A stretch of DNA of 64,000 bases from Pseudomonas viridiflava (lineage in GTDB: Bacteria > Pseudomonadota > Gammaproteobacteria > Pseudomonadales > Pseudomonadaceae), in contig NZ_UWFA01000259.1 of NCBI RefSeq assembly GCF_900601905.1, positions 1 through 64,000 on the forward strand, written 5' to 3'. Of this stretch, positions 1 through 9,254 are shown in pieces. Both the position numbers and the translations under genes were made by a program. Under the pieces are notes generated by a model. That model was given only the letters and a program-made list of their open reading frames with translations. It made no database searches and was not told the DNA's origin. Within the stretch, counting starts at the first letter, position 1; every line of letters begins with the position of its first letter.

Positions 1-80
1 ATCCCGAACTCAGCAGTGAAACGATGCATCGCCGATGGTAGTGTGGGGTTTCCCCATGTGAGAGTAGGTCATCGTCAAGA
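1..80 (+). rRNA. rrf: 5S rRNA, 3' part
   Basis: The first 80 bases match the 3' two thirds of Pseudomonas 5S rRNA as I know it, including the CCGAACTCAGCAGTGAAACG segment and the closing stem half GTAGGTCATCGTCAAG. The 5' part lies outside the window, so this is the tail of an rRNA operon read left to right. The end is placed from the known mature end and may be off by a few bases. Confidence 0.95.
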
Positions 81-91
81 TTAAATTCCAG

Positions 92-126
92 AACCCCTGA
101 TCGCTGACGCGTTCAGGGGTTTTGTT
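92..126 (+). terminator. rRNA operon terminator
   Basis: A 9-bp stem AACCCCTGA/TCAGGGGTT with a 12-base loop, followed by a T-rich run, stands about 12 bases after the 5S gene. It is placed to end the rRNA operon. Confidence 0.85.
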
Positions 127-191
127 TGTCTGCTCGAAAAGAGCTGAGCGCAGCTCCCACCAAAAGAGTTGACCAGCAGAAACCGGAAACA

Positions 192-218
192 AAAAAGCCA
201 CCTACAAAAGGTGGCTTT
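192..218 (-). terminator. Intrinsic terminator, second after mksB
   Basis: Read on the minus strand, a 9-bp stem AAAGCCACC/GGTGGCTTT is followed by six T. It lies downstream of the mksB terminator and would stop read-through from the mks operon towards the rRNA genes. Confidence 0.7.
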
Positions 219-265
219 GGAATACCCGGTATTTACTCCCCGCGATACCACGCAAATCCAGGCCA

Positions 266-293
266 ATAAAAAGGCCGCATTCTCATGCGGCCT
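266..293 (-). terminator. mks operon terminator
   Basis: On the minus strand a stem AGGCCGCAT/ATGCGGCCT with a short loop is followed by TTTTTATT. It lies 19 bases after the mksB stop codon. Together with the hairpin at 192-218 it makes a double stop between two convergent transcription units. Confidence 0.8.
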
Positions 294-311
294 CTTGTTG
301 CATCGTTCAGG

Positions 312-3143
312 TCACTCTGCAGCTTCTTCCTCGACCTCTACAACAACAGCCTTTATCTCATCACGTCGACGGATGTACTTCCAGTCCGCCTCATCAATGT
401 AGATGCCGTTAGGCCCGCTGCCGCCTTCCAGGTCGATCGCTACGTGCGCTGAAACCTGAGGCTTCACGCTCGCAAGGATTGGTACGAAGCCCAACTGCAG
501 GCTCGTCTCCAGCAACGCGGCCTGGTTCTTCTCGTCAATGTCGGCTGCCTCGTCCAGGTAGTACGGCAAACGCACCCGACCGGCTTGATCCCGATCCATC
601 AAGTGCAGCAACAAGTACATGTTGGTCAGCGCCTTGATGGTCATGGTGGTGCCGTTTGACGCAGCGCCATCGATGTCGGTATGAATCACTGGCTGGCCGT
701 TGACCTTGGTGATCTCGAACGCCAATTCAAACAGGTCCTTCAAGCCCAACTGGTTATGGTTTGCTGCCACCAGCCGCGCCAGATACTCCTTGGCTTCTTC
801 GTTCTTGTTGTCTTGCTCGGCACTCTGGCTCAGGTCGAACACCGACAGCGTTTCGCCTTCTTCATACTGACCAGCGCTGTGGATGATCTGATCGATGTGC
901 TTGAGCGCTTCTTTGTTCGGTGCAAGCACAATGCGGAAGCTGGCCAGGTTGGAGACCTGACGCTTGTTGATCTCACGATTGAACAACGCCAGTTGATGCT
1001 CAAGGCTGTCGTAGTCGCTGCGGATATTACGCAGCGTACGCGCGATATCGGTGACCGCTGCGCGACGCGCCTTGCCCAGTGTCAGCGCTTCGTCGGTGCG
1101 GTGAGCGTAAGCGTTGATCAGCAACTGCAAACGACGCTCGACATCTTCTTCGCTGTCGAACTTGGCCACGCCCTTTAGTCGGATCTGCGCATACAGCGCT
1201 TCAATCTGCCCATCGCTGCGCAGAAGGCCTTGCCAGCTGTCCTGATAATCGTTGAGCAGGGGCAGCAGGTTTTCCAGCGAGTCGTCGACCGGGTCCATGA
1301 ATGGCGTACCAAACGGTAGATCCGACGGCAGCAATTGGCGGCGACGCAGTGCGTCATCAAGGGTGCGTTGCTTGGACTCCAGATCCCCGATCTGGCGTGC
1401 AACCAATTGCAGTTTGGCCGACAGCTGCTGAACGCGCTCGGTGAACGCATCGCTGGAGCGCTTGAGTTCGTCCTGTGCGGCTTCCATCTGAGCCAACTGC
1501 TCATGTTTGTCGGACTCTTCAGCGCTGAGGGTCTGGCAACGACGGAAATCTTCCAGGGCTTTCTGCGCATCCAGCACTTGCTGATAAAGCGCCTCGGTCT
1601 GGGTCTTGCTCGCAGAACGGTCAGCCGCCACAGCCTGTTGAGTCTTGAGTTGCTTCAGCTCCTTCTCAAGGCGGTCTTTCTGGTCGCGTAATGCCGCACG
1701 ATCAGCCAGCGCTTGCAGGGCAGGCGGCTCGATATTGGTCAGATTGATCGAAAGGCCCGGCACCTGGAACTGATCGCCTTTGAAACTATCAAGGATCGTT
1801 TCAAGGGATTTGACCCAAGCGTCGCCGTCATCCAGCGCAATCCCTTGCTCGCCCAGCGGCAGGCTGAACAGAGCGCTGTTGAACAGACGCATCAAGCGTT
1901 CGACGTCCGGCTGCGAGAACTCTTCGCGCAGACGTGCATAACTGTTGTTGTCAGCGTGATCGAGCTGCTGCTTCACAGACTTCAGGCGTTTTTCCAGATC
2001 CCGCAGACGTTCGTCGAGGTCTTCGGCGCTGAATTGACGGGATTGCGCCAGGGCGCCAGCCAATTCGTCGTGAGCGTCCTTGGCTGCCAGCAATTGCTGT
2101 TCCAGGACCTTGGCGTCGTCGATCAGGGCGAAGCGATTCTTGAGGACTGCCAGCTCACCGATCCAGCGCTGGAGACTGCTGATTTCCCGTTCCAGTCGCA
2201 TCAGCTCCTGGGTGCCACCGCGCTGATCGTTCTGCAATTCATCCTGCTGGCCGCGATAGTATTCGGCCTGGATGACCAACTCTTCTTTGCGCGCCGAGGA
2301 GTAATCCAGCCAGGTGCCGAGCAACGAATCCAGCAAGGGTGACAAACGATGCAGTTTGCCGCGCAGCAGATCACGTTGCGCCACACCCGCAGCCAAGGCT
2401 TCAACCAGTGGGCCTGCCTTGACCAGAGAGTTGTAGTCCTGCTCCATGCGTCGTACATCGCGAAACGCTTCTTCGCACGCAGCGATGTAATCGACGCTAC
2501 CGGAACGCAAGCTGTGTTCGAACGCATCGAGAAACAGCTGCTTGAGTTTGGCGGCAGTGATTTCCCGCATGTGCAGCAAGTTGATGAACAGTGCCCTGAA
2601 CGTCTTGAGGCTCTGCTCGCTGGTGGAGCGCAACGGAATGAGGGTCAGGTCCAACGGAATGGAGGTGTGCCCACCCACCAGCAAACGACGCAGCTCATCG
2701 GGTTTCAATTCGTAGGCTTTCAGGCCCTGGCTTTCCAGGTTGCTGAACAGCTCTTTCTGACGCAGGCAGGTGTCGTTCTTCTGATAGTGACCCAGATCCA
2801 GTTCGCCCGCATAGGCAAAGAACTGGTGACCGAACCCACCGCCAGGGCCACGGCCGACTACACCAATTACATGCGGGCCGTGCGGTAGGGAGACTTCCAC
2901 CAGAATGTAGCTGGTGTCGGAGGCGAAGTAGAACTTTCGGGACTGCTCAAGGCTGTACTTGCCAAAGCTCATGTCCGACATGCGCGCCAGAATCGGGAAC
3001 TGCAAGGCGTTGATCGAGGCGCTCTTGCCGAGGTTGTTGGCGCCATACACCGACAGCGGGTGTTCCAACGGGAACAAGCCAAGGCTGTAACCGGCGGTGT
3101 TCAGCAAGGCGAAGCGGCGGATACCGTAGCGTTCCTGGCTCAT
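312..3143 (-). CDS. mksB: MksB, SMC-like ATPase of the MksBEF condensin
   Basis: 943 residues, close to the roughly 900 expected for MksB. Walker A is visible as GANNLGKS (residues 34-41). A long charged, heptad-like region (about 230-830) reads as coiled coil, and the C-terminal part carries the Walker B-like stretch YYLDEAADID. MksB is the ATPase of an SMC complex that acts with kleisin MksF and MksE in chromosome organisation and segregation. The gene is last in mksF-mksE-mksB and its ATG overlaps the mksE stop (ATGA), implying translational coupling. No mksG (TOPRIM nuclease of the plasmid-defence form) follows; the operon ends in terminators. Family membership is firm; the role in this strain is inferred. 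Confidence 0.93.
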   Translation of the reverse strand: MSQERYGIRRFALLNTAGYSLGLFPLEHPLSVYGANNLGKSASINALQFPILARMSDMSFGKYSLEQSRKFYFASDTSYILVEVSLPHGPHVIGVVGRGPGGGFGHQFFAYAGELDLGHYQKNDTCLRQKELFSNLESQGLKAYELKPDELRRLLVGGHTSIPLDLTLIPLRSTSEQSLKTFRALFINLLHMREITAAKLKQLFLDAFEHSLRSGSVDYIAACEEAFRDVRRMEQDYNSLVKAGPLVEALAAGVAQRDLLRGKLHRLSPLLDSLLGTWLDYSSARKEELVIQAEYYRGQQDELQNDQRGGTQELMRLEREISSLQRWIGELAVLKNRFALIDDAKVLEQQLLAAKDAHDELAGALAQSRQFSAEDLDERLRDLEKRLKSVKQQLDHADNNSYARLREEFSQPDVERLMRLFNSALFSLPLGEQGIALDDGDAWVKSLETILDSFKGDQFQVPGLSINLTNIEPPALQALADRAALRDQKDRLEKELKQLKTQQAVAADRSASKTQTEALYQQVLDAQKALEDFRRCQTLSAEESDKHEQLAQMEAAQDELKRSSDAFTERVQQLSAKLQLVARQIGDLESKQRTLDDALRRRQLLPSDLPFGTPFMDPVDDSLENLLPLLNDYQDSWQGLLRSDGQIEALYAQIRLKGVAKFDSEEDVERRLQLLINAYAHRTDEALTLGKARRAAVTDIARTLRNIRSDYDSLEHQLALFNREINKRQVSNLASFRIVLAPNKEALKHIDQIIHSAGQYEEGETLSVFDLSQSAEQDNKNEEAKEYLARLVAANHNQLGLKDLFELAFEITKVNGQPVIHTDIDGAASNGTTMTIKALTNMYLLLHLMDRDQAGRVRLPYYLDEAADIDEKNQAALLETSLQLGFVPILASVKPQVSAHVAIDLEGGSGPNGIYIDEADWKYIRRRDEIKAVVVEVEEEAAE

Positions 3144-3850
3144 GCATCCATCTCCTGTTGCTCATCAGCGATAGCGCGAGCCAAGGCCTGCTCTTCGGTT
3201 TCATGCACGTTGTCGAATTCTGCCAGATCCAGTGGATCATCGGTCTGTAGCAGTTTCTCGTCGCTGTCGTCATCGATCAGCACCGGGACAGGCAGCGGCA
3301 GTACGCTGTGCAGGCTCGCAGCCAGATCGCGGTCTTGCTGGACCGAGAGGCACACGTCCAGGAAGCGGTGCATGGGCGGCAGGAAACGGAACACGCCGGT
3401 TTCTTCTGCAGCGAACCCCAGCTGGGTCATGCGGCGCATGATTTTCTCTTCAAGCTCATCCTGAGTCTGGACTTCGGCCTGCAAGAACAGGTCGCGATAT
3501 TTTTCCAGCATCGAGGGCAGTTCATCACGGCCAAGGCTGCCGCCGTCGAGCACGGCTACCGGGTCGCGGCCCTGATCGGCCAGATGCTCAACCAGAATGA
3601 ACGTGAACAGTGCCAGGCGTTGCGCGGTCTTGTTCACTTGTGCGGCAGCCAGCACCGGCACGAAGTAGTAAAAGCCACGCGTATCGCAGACCAGTTCGAA
3701 GCCGAGCGCCTTGAACAGCGTGCGGTATTGATCCTGAGCGTTGGACAGTTGCGCGTACAGCTCCGGGTCGCGGCGGCTGATGTGAAAGCCTTTGAACAGC
3801 TCGCGAAAGATCGGCGCGAGCTGGGACATTTCGGATAGATCAAGATGCAT
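3140..3850 (-). CDS. mksE: MksE, condensin accessory subunit
   Basis: 236 residues from the ATG at 3850, with N-terminus MHLDLSEMSQLAP. In the same reading frame an upstream extension is open, but it would overlap mksF heavily; the ATG at 3850 overlaps the mksF end by only 11 bases, normal for this operon type. The sequence matches MksE: an N-terminal winged-helix-like region (FKGFHISRRDPELYAQL) and an acidic C-terminal tail. It is the regulatory partner of the MksF kleisin. It lies between mksF and mksB with overlaps on both sides. Confidence 0.88.
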   Translation of the reverse strand: MHLDLSEMSQLAPIFRELFKGFHISRRDPELYAQLSNAQDQYRTLFKALGFELVCDTRGFYYFVPVLAAAQVNKTAQRLALFTFILVEHLADQGRDPVAVLDGGSLGRDELPSMLEKYRDLFLQAEVQTQDELEEKIMRRMTQLGFAAEETGVFRFLPPMHRFLDVCLSVQQDRDLAASLHSVLPLPVPVLIDDDSDEKLLQTDDPLDLAEFDNVHETEEQALARAIADEQQEMDA

Positions 3851-5108
3851 TGACTGGATTCCCTGATTGCTCGTCACGGCTGGAGAGCAGGGCGAAGGAG
3901 CGCAGGCTGACCTGATGCTCCTGAGTGAAATAGTCACGACGCTCCAGGCGTTCGCGGGCAAAGCGTTTCTCGCGGGACAGGCGTGAGAACCAGTACAGCA
4001 ACTCATCCGTCGCGCCGTTTGGCTCCTGCTCCAGCAGCCAGACCATCAAGTCCGGCAGGGGCAGGGCATCTTCGCAACGTTCGAGCATTTCCTTGACGGT
4101 ACGCGGCGCCTGCGGTGGTTCGCCTTTGCGCTTGCCGCCCGCCTTGGGAAACTTCGCCGGTTTGGGTTCGAAGCGCGCCAGCGCGTAGACATAGGCCTCG
4201 ACCTGGTTCGCGCTGCCCAGAAAGGTGCTTTGCGGACGAGTGAACATCGGCATCGCCGCTTGCGGCACCGCATCCAGACCTTTACGACGAATCGCCGACA
4301 GCGCCAGCGCCGCACCACGGGTCACGGCGTTATGCCGACGCGCCTCTTCACGCAGCGGCAGCAACAACTCCCGTGCATGCCGCAGCGTCAGCTGTGCGCT
4401 GGTCTGCATTTCAAGAATGCGTGCATGGGTGCGCAGCAACATGTCGTCATCGACCAGCTGGCCCAGGCGTTGCTGTTCGGTCAGTAGGCGCAGCAGCACG
4501 TTCTCGACCTTGCGCACGCCCTGCTCGAAAGCACCATCGGCGTTGACCAGCTGGATCATCGGCTCGACGTACTCGTCCCAGGTGGCCAGTACTTCGGCAT
4601 AACGCTGGCGCAGCGGAATCTGCCGATCGCTGGTCTTGGCCCGATCCGCCACGCCCACCAGCGCCTGCTCGTCATTGGCGAGTTTTTTCAGGACGTCGCG
4701 CACGCGCATGTCCAGCAAACGCAATTGGCGAGCCAGGTCGTTGGCATCGCGAATGTCGAAAGCATCCTGTATGTAGCCTGCCAGACGCTCCAGATGGCGC
4801 AGGTAGGCTTCGATTTCCAGGCACAGGCCCAATCGGTGCTCGCGGCGCAGGTACGACAGAAAGTCGTGGATCTGCGCGTTAAGCTCAAAACGGTTGGGGC
4901 TTTTGGCCACCGGGACCAGGATGTCCAGACGGATCCAGACATCCAGCAGATTGGTGATGTCCTGCGGGGTGCTGTCCAGTTGTTGGGCGGCCAGCTGCAA
5001 GCGCAATTCGCTCAGGCTCAAGGTGCCCTGGTCGAAGTGTTCGCACAACGGCTCAAGAAGCGCCCAGTGCTCGGCAAGGGCGCGCAAGACGCGCTTTGGT
5101 TCGATCAT
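3840..5108 (-). CDS. mksF: MksF, kleisin-like condensin subunit
   Basis: 422 residues from the ATG at 5108 (MIEPKRVLRALAEHW). An earlier in-frame start would add 15 residues unlike the family. The protein is mostly helical, with an N-terminal winged-helix-like part and a long central helical bundle, as in MukF/MksF kleisins that bridge the SMC heads. It is the first gene of the operon. About 140 bases separate it from divergent holD, so the mks promoter must lie between 5109 and 5251. Confidence 0.88.
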   Translation of the reverse strand: MIEPKRVLRALAEHWALLEPLCEHFDQGTLSLSELRLQLAAQQLDSTPQDITNLLDVWIRLDILVPVAKSPNRFELNAQIHDFLSYLRREHRLGLCLEIEAYLRHLERLAGYIQDAFDIRDANDLARQLRLLDMRVRDVLKKLANDEQALVGVADRAKTSDRQIPLRQRYAEVLATWDEYVEPMIQLVNADGAFEQGVRKVENVLLRLLTEQQRLGQLVDDDMLLRTHARILEMQTSAQLTLRHARELLLPLREEARRHNAVTRGAALALSAIRRKGLDAVPQAAMPMFTRPQSTFLGSANQVEAYVYALARFEPKPAKFPKAGGKRKGEPPQAPRTVKEMLERCEDALPLPDLMVWLLEQEPNGATDELLYWFSRLSREKRFARERLERRDYFTQEHQVSLRSFALLSSRDEQSGNPVNAS

Positions 5109-5251
5109 GGTCAGGCCGACTGTTGGCAAATAAAAACGCCGATTGTACTGCATCGGACGCTGCAGATTTCACCTCTGGGCGATCAACTGCGGCGAGAATT
5201 GGCGAAGGGCTGTAGAATCGCGCACCTAACTTATCCACAGGTGGCCGACCT

Positions 5252-6046
5252 TTGCTAAACGAGTCCCGCCGCCGCGCCTATATGACCGCCATGCAGGTGG
5301 TCAATTGGCTGCCGCGCACTGAATTGCCCTTCGCTGCCCCGTCTCGACCGGAGCTGTTGGTGCCGCTTGCGCCGCAGGTTGAAGAGCGCGTGGCTGTGCC
5401 AGAGGTGCAGGTCCACGCCGAACCTGTCAGTCAAGTGGCCGCCGAGGCGCCACGTCCTGTCGAGCGCCCGAAAATCGAAGTGCCGCGGCCATCGCTGGCC
5501 AGCACTCGCAACCCGCCGACAGTCGAAGAAGCGCCGCCTGCGGCGGTCAAAGTGCCGGTCATCCCACCGCCGCGGTTTTCCCTGCAATTGTTGCGCGCCG
5601 GGCGTTGCCTGTTGCTGGTGGAGTTACCCACAGGCCAGGCATTCCAGAGTCGGGATCCAGCGTATCTGCTGCTCAAAGACATGCTGCGCGCCGCCGGTTT
5701 ACCGGATGCTCCGCAGATCATCGGCGAACCCGTGCGCTGGCCGTTATTGGTGCGCGGGCAGATGGATCAGGGGCCTGACGCAGCGCGGGATTTTGTGCAA
5801 GGCTTTGTGTCTGCGCGGCTTGAGGATGAACCCTGCGCCTGTATCTGGCTAATCGGTCTACCCTCGGTGCGTTTCGCCGGGGAGGCCGATGCCCAATCCT
5901 ATAACAGTGAACTGCAGGTTGATGGCCTGGGTTCTGCCTGGGCGTTGCCGGGTCTCGAATTACTGATGGACGAGCCGCACCGCAAGGCCGATGTCTGGAA
6001 AGCCATGCGTCGGCTGATGACGCGCTGGAAATCGATAGATGAGTGA
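5252..6046 (+). CDS. holD: DNA polymerase III psi subunit HolD (cryptic Pseudomonas type)
   Basis: 264 residues from a TTG at 5252; the next start is ATG 5282. The N-terminus ESRRRAYMTAMQVVNWLPR resembles the chi-binding N-terminus of E. coli psi. A proline-, alanine- and valine-rich linker follows (about 45-105), then a folded C-terminal domain. From memory, the gene before rimI in P. aeruginosa was shown to be the hard-to-recognise psi subunit, much longer than the E. coli protein. The 8-base overlap with rimI repeats the E. coli holD-rimI pairing. Psi joins chi to the clamp loader. The call rests on position and the short N-terminal motif. Confidence 0.75.
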   Translation: MLNESRRRAYMTAMQVVNWLPRTELPFAAPSRPELLVPLAPQVEERVAVPEVQVHAEPVSQVAAEAPRPVERPKIEVPRPSLASTRNPPTVEEAPPAAVKVPVIPPPRFSLQLLRAGRCLLLVELPTGQAFQSRDPAYLLLKDMLRAAGLPDAPQIIGEPVRWPLLVRGQMDQGPDAARDFVQGFVSARLEDEPCACIWLIGLPSVRFAGEADAQSYNSELQVDGLGSAWALPGLELLMDEPHRKADVWKAMRRLMTRWKSIDE

Positions 6047-6491
6047 CGCAATAACTTTCCGCCCGATGACCGAGGCAGATCTCGATGCCGTGCTGAAAAT
6101 CGAATACGCGGCGTTCAGCCACCCCTGGACGCGGGGTATCTTTCTCGACGGGCTCAAGTCGTATGAAATCTGGTTGATGTTTGAAGGCAGTCAGCAAGTC
6201 GGCCACGGCGTCATTCAGATCATCATCGATGAAGCGCATTTGCTGAACATTACCGTCAAGCCGGAAAGCCAGGGACGAGGGCTAGGTCTCAGGCTTCTTG
6301 AGCATCTAATGTCGCGGGCTTACGAGCTCAACGGGCGCGAATGTTTCCTTGAACTGCGCGATAGCAACCGCGCTGCTTATCGGTTGTACGAACGGTTTGG
6401 CTTCAACGAAATCGGCCGGCGTCGTGATTACTACCCGGTGGCTGGTGGGCGTGAGGATGCAGTGGTGATGGCGTGTACGTTGTTTGAGTAA
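6039..6491 (+). CDS. rimI: Ribosomal protein S18 alanine N-acetyltransferase
   Basis: 150 residues, the usual RimI length. The GNAT acetyl-CoA loop is QGRGLG (78-83). LELRDSNRAAYRLYERFGF carries the Glu (105) and Tyr (117) that correspond to the catalytic pair of enteric RimI, and the C-terminal RRDYYPVAGGREDAVVM is typical of RimI. It acetylates the N-terminal alanine of ribosomal protein S18. It overlaps holD by 8 bases and is co-transcribed. Confidence 0.93.
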   Translation: MSDAITFRPMTEADLDAVLKIEYAAFSHPWTRGIFLDGLKSYEIWLMFEGSQQVGHGVIQIIIDEAHLLNITVKPESQGRGLGLRLLEHLMSRAYELNGRECFLELRDSNRAAYRLYERFGFNEIGRRRDYYPVAGGREDAVVMACTLFE

Positions 6492-6512
6492 ACCCTAGCA
6501 ACTGATTTCCCC

Positions 6513-6602
6513 TGTGGGAGCGGTGCTTGCCCGCGATAAGTGCACCGCCGATATCAGGTTAATTGCATTTAGCCTCATCGCGGGCAAGCACCGCTCCCAT
6601 AG
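6513..6602. repeat. REP inverted pair, family A
   Basis: TGTGGGAGCGGTGCTTGCCC and its reverse complement face each other around about 40 bases of spacer, between convergent rimI and the acidic-protein gene. The same sequence returns at 7856, 16086 and inside the array at 54409. Confidence 0.9.
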
Positions 6603-6620
6603 GTCAAAATCGCATTTCAC

Positions 6621-7037
6621 TTAGAAAGGCTTCTCAGGCTTGCCATCCAGCGGATCCAGCCTGCCCAGCTCGGCTTCATCCAGGCCATCGCCGCCACCGA
6701 TGTCATCTTCATCGACCACACTGAGGTCAAAGTCGGCAGGGCGGTCATCGCCTTCTTCGTGGGCCGAGCGTGCGCCGTCTTCGCGGATCAGGATTTCCGG
6801 GTCCAGGTCATCGTCGGTAGGATGATGGTCCGGGGTTGAGGCGCCCGTCATGCCTGCTTCTCGCACCCGCTGGTCCGGGATCTCATGGGCCAGCTCGTCT
6901 TCGGGGATGGTGTCACCGATACGCGCTGTTGGCTCGTCTTCATCGAAATCCAGCTCTTCCATGGAGCCCATGCGGTCTTCGTTGTCGTCGATGGGTTCAG
7001 GTTGAGTGGCACCAAAGGGGCGGCGTGAATCATTCAT
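6621..7037 (-). CDS. Acidic hypothetical protein
   Basis: 138 residues from the ATG at 7037, which has GAGGA seven bases upstream. A longer in-frame reading to 7184 would overlap the carbonic anhydrase promoter region. The protein is extremely rich in Asp and Glu (for example DNEDRMGSMEELDFDEDEPT and HHPTDDDLDP) with no membrane segment or cysteine, so it is probably disordered. Similar Pseudomonas proteins are, as I recall, labelled serine kinase/phosphatase, but nothing here shows a catalytic motif and I do not adopt that name. It is divergent from the carbonic anhydrase gene with 150 bases between. Confidence 0.8.
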   Translation of the reverse strand: MNDSRRPFGATQPEPIDDNEDRMGSMEELDFDEDEPTARIGDTIPEDELAHEIPDQRVREAGMTGASTPDHHPTDDDLDPEILIREDGARSAHEEGDDRPADFDLSVVDEDDIGGGDGLDEAELGRLDPLDGKPEKPF

Positions 7038-7187
7038 GGCTAATCCTCGATTTTGCGGGTCTGTAAGGTGGACCGGTGACCTTCCCGAAGATTCCGTCTG
7101 ACTGCCGGGAGGCCGCTGGGAAAATAGCGGTGACCTGAACCGGCGAGCCCCAGTCAAACGCTGGCATATCCCTAGAGGTGTCAACGC

Positions 7188-7829
7188 ATGAACGAGCTAC
7201 AAGACCTGATCGACAACAACGAACGTTGGGCAGACGCGATCACCAAGGAAGACCCTGAATTTTTTGCCAAGCTGGCGCGGCAACAGACTCCGGAGTTTCT
7301 ATGGATAGGTTGCTCGGACGCTCGCGTACCCGCCAACGAAATCGTCGGCATGCTGCCCGGCGATTTGTTTGTGCATCGCAACGTCGCCAACGTGGTGCTG
7401 CACACTGACCTCAACTGCCTGTCAGTGATCCAGTACGCGGTGGACGTGTTGAAGGTCAAACATATTCTGGTGACCGGCCACTATGGTTGCGGCGGCGTGC
7501 GCGCCTCGATGCAGGATCGCCAGCTTGGGCTGATTGATGGCTGGCTGCGCTCCATTCGCGACCTGTACTACGAGCACCGCGACACCCTCGCCGAGTTGCC
7601 GACCGAGGAAGAGCGGGTGGACCGCATGTGCGAACTCAACGTCATCCAGCAGGTGGCGAATGTGGGTCACACCAGCATCGTGCAGAACGCCTGGCATCGC
7701 GGGCAGAGCCTGTCGGTTCACGGCTGCATCTACGGCATCAAAGACGGCCGCTGGAAGAGTTTGAATACGACCATCAGCGGCTTTGAACAACTACCGCCGC
7801 AGTATCGGTTGCGGCCGTTGGGGCAGTAA
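7188..7829 (+). CDS. can: Beta-class carbonic anhydrase
   Basis: 213 residues. Zinc ligands are Cys42, His98 and Cys101 (CSDARVP and GHYGCGG), with the Asp44-Arg46 dyad, the same numbering as E. coli Can. It interconverts CO2 and bicarbonate in the cytoplasm. The gene is single, preceded by AGAGG and followed by a REP pair. Confidence 0.95.
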   Translation: MNELQDLIDNNERWADAITKEDPEFFAKLARQQTPEFLWIGCSDARVPANEIVGMLPGDLFVHRNVANVVLHTDLNCLSVIQYAVDVLKVKHILVTGHYGCGGVRASMQDRQLGLIDGWLRSIRDLYYEHRDTLAELPTEEERVDRMCELNVIQQVANVGHTSIVQNAWHRGQSLSVHGCIYGIKDGRWKSLNTTISGFEQLPPQYRLRPLGQ

Positions 7830-7855
7830 GCCAAGGCGCAGCGGCTGATGTTTTA

Positions 7856-7950
7856 CCTGTGGGAGCGGTGCTTGCCCGCAATAAGACTGGACGCGATCTA
7901 AAGTGAACCGCGTCCAGCCTTATCGCGGGCAAGCACCGCTCCCACAGGGG
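7856..7950. repeat. REP inverted pair, family A
   Basis: CCTGTGGGAGCGGTGCTTGC and its complement form a long hairpin, with an inner second pair (GGACGCG/CGCGTCC). It lies between the convergent carbonic anhydrase and exported-protein genes. Confidence 0.9.
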
Positions 7951-7957
7951 TTATCTG

Positions 7958-9136
7958 TTACAGATACGGATGCACCGCCGGCGCCGTCTGTGGCTTCTGC
8001 AACTGTTTCAGCGAGCGCGCCATGGTGCTGCTGGCGCATTTGGCCTCAGCATCAGCCGGGCTCAGTTTGCGCACGTCGGTGTAGAACAGCACGCAGGTTC
8101 TCGCCTTGTTGGTCACCTGCCAGTTTTGAGTACAGCTGCTCAACGTCGCCTTGGGATCCGCGCCCGGTTTCTGGCCCATACCTGCCTGCCAGCAGGCCGC
8201 ACTCAAGTCCTGGCCCATGACCGCCAACCCCGCAGCATCGGCTTTGGCCTCATCGCCTCCATAGTTGGACTTGTCCGCCGCATACCAGATGTAGCTTGGG
8301 TGGTTCGAGCCCAGTACCGACACATTCTGCCCAGGATTCGGGCTGATGGTTGCCAGGCCCAGCACCGGCACGCTGGCCGAATACTGCTGCTTGATCCAGT
8401 TACGCACCGGCGCCCCAAAAGCAACCATCGGCAGTGACGTGCCGCTGGCGTTCTGGCTCAGTTGTTTGACCATTGTGGTCTGATAATCCTGGAAGTAACC
8501 GTACACGCCTTCCAGCGAGCTGCCTGCCGAGGCGGGCGCTGCAATCGGCGCGATGTCGATAATGGTTTGGTATGCCGGCGTCTGTGCAGCTGCAATGCCG
8601 TTATACGTCAGCAACTGCGCCCAACGATCGGTGGTGCTCGAACGCAGGTAATCCTGAGCCTGGGTCAACGAATAATCCGGCGGGAAGTGCAGCAGCTCAA
8701 CACTCTTGCGATTGTCCAGCGCCATGCCCAGCGGCAGGAACAGATACCAGTTGTACTGCCACTTGTCAGGGCCCGAGGCGAGGAGTTTCTGCGCGCCGCT
8801 GTAAGCCAGATCTCCTGCGTCCAGCAGTTGGGTCAGTGGCTTGGCGTAGCCGTCGGGCACGCCGCTGATCTGGGCGTAAACCACATCGTTGTCGCTGCTC
8901 ACAGTGACCTTGCCGGTATAGCCATCACGCTGGACGCTTTGCGTCAGGTAGTGCTCGACGGTCTGTTCCAGCGTCCAGTTGCGGTAGCAGATGACATTGC
9001 AATTGTTGGGGTAGGCGAACAACTGGGTAACGCGTTCCCGGCTACCCAGCTTGACGTTGACGTCGGCCTGCACGGTAGCACCGAACGTCAACGTGGCGAG
9101 TGTTGCAGTCCATACAGCGGCTTTGAACATGCTCAT
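7958..9136 (-). CDS. Exported hypothetical protein
   Basis: 392 residues from the ATG at 9136 (AAGGAT upstream). The N-terminus MSMFKAAVWTATLATLTFGA followed by TVQA-DV is a clear Sec signal peptide with likely cleavage after VQA. The mature part has several cysteines (NCNVICYRN near the start, two or three pairs near the C-terminus), suggesting disulfides in the periplasm. I recognise no domain. The gene stands alone between a REP pair and a convergent-side chemoreceptor gene. Confidence 0.85.
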   Translation of the reverse strand: MSMFKAAVWTATLATLTFGATVQADVNVKLGSRERVTQLFAYPNNCNVICYRNWTLEQTVEHYLTQSVQRDGYTGKVTVSSDNDVVYAQISGVPDGYAKPLTQLLDAGDLAYSGAQKLLASGPDKWQYNWYLFLPLGMALDNRKSVELLHFPPDYSLTQAQDYLRSSTTDRWAQLLTYNGIAAAQTPAYQTIIDIAPIAAPASAGSSLEGVYGYFQDYQTTMVKQLSQNASGTSLPMVAFGAPVRNWIKQQYSASVPVLGLATISPNPGQNVSVLGSNHPSYIWYAADKSNYGGDEAKADAAGLAVMGQDLSAACWQAGMGQKPGADPKATLSSCTQNWQVTNKARTCVLFYTDVRKLSPADAEAKCASSTMARSLKQLQKPQTAPAVHPYL

Positions 9137-9254
9137 ATCCTTTTTGGCAATCTGCCCGAGGGTTCGGGCGGCTCTAATACTGAACCAATGTGCCATTACG
9201 GATAAGCGGGGGGCTTCACTATTTTTGAATGCCCACAGCCAGAACTGCCGCTAC

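Noticed and set aside
6621..7037. Serine kinase/phosphatase label for the acidic protein
   Set aside because: No kinase or phosphatase motif is present in the 138 residues; the name appears to be inherited annotation.
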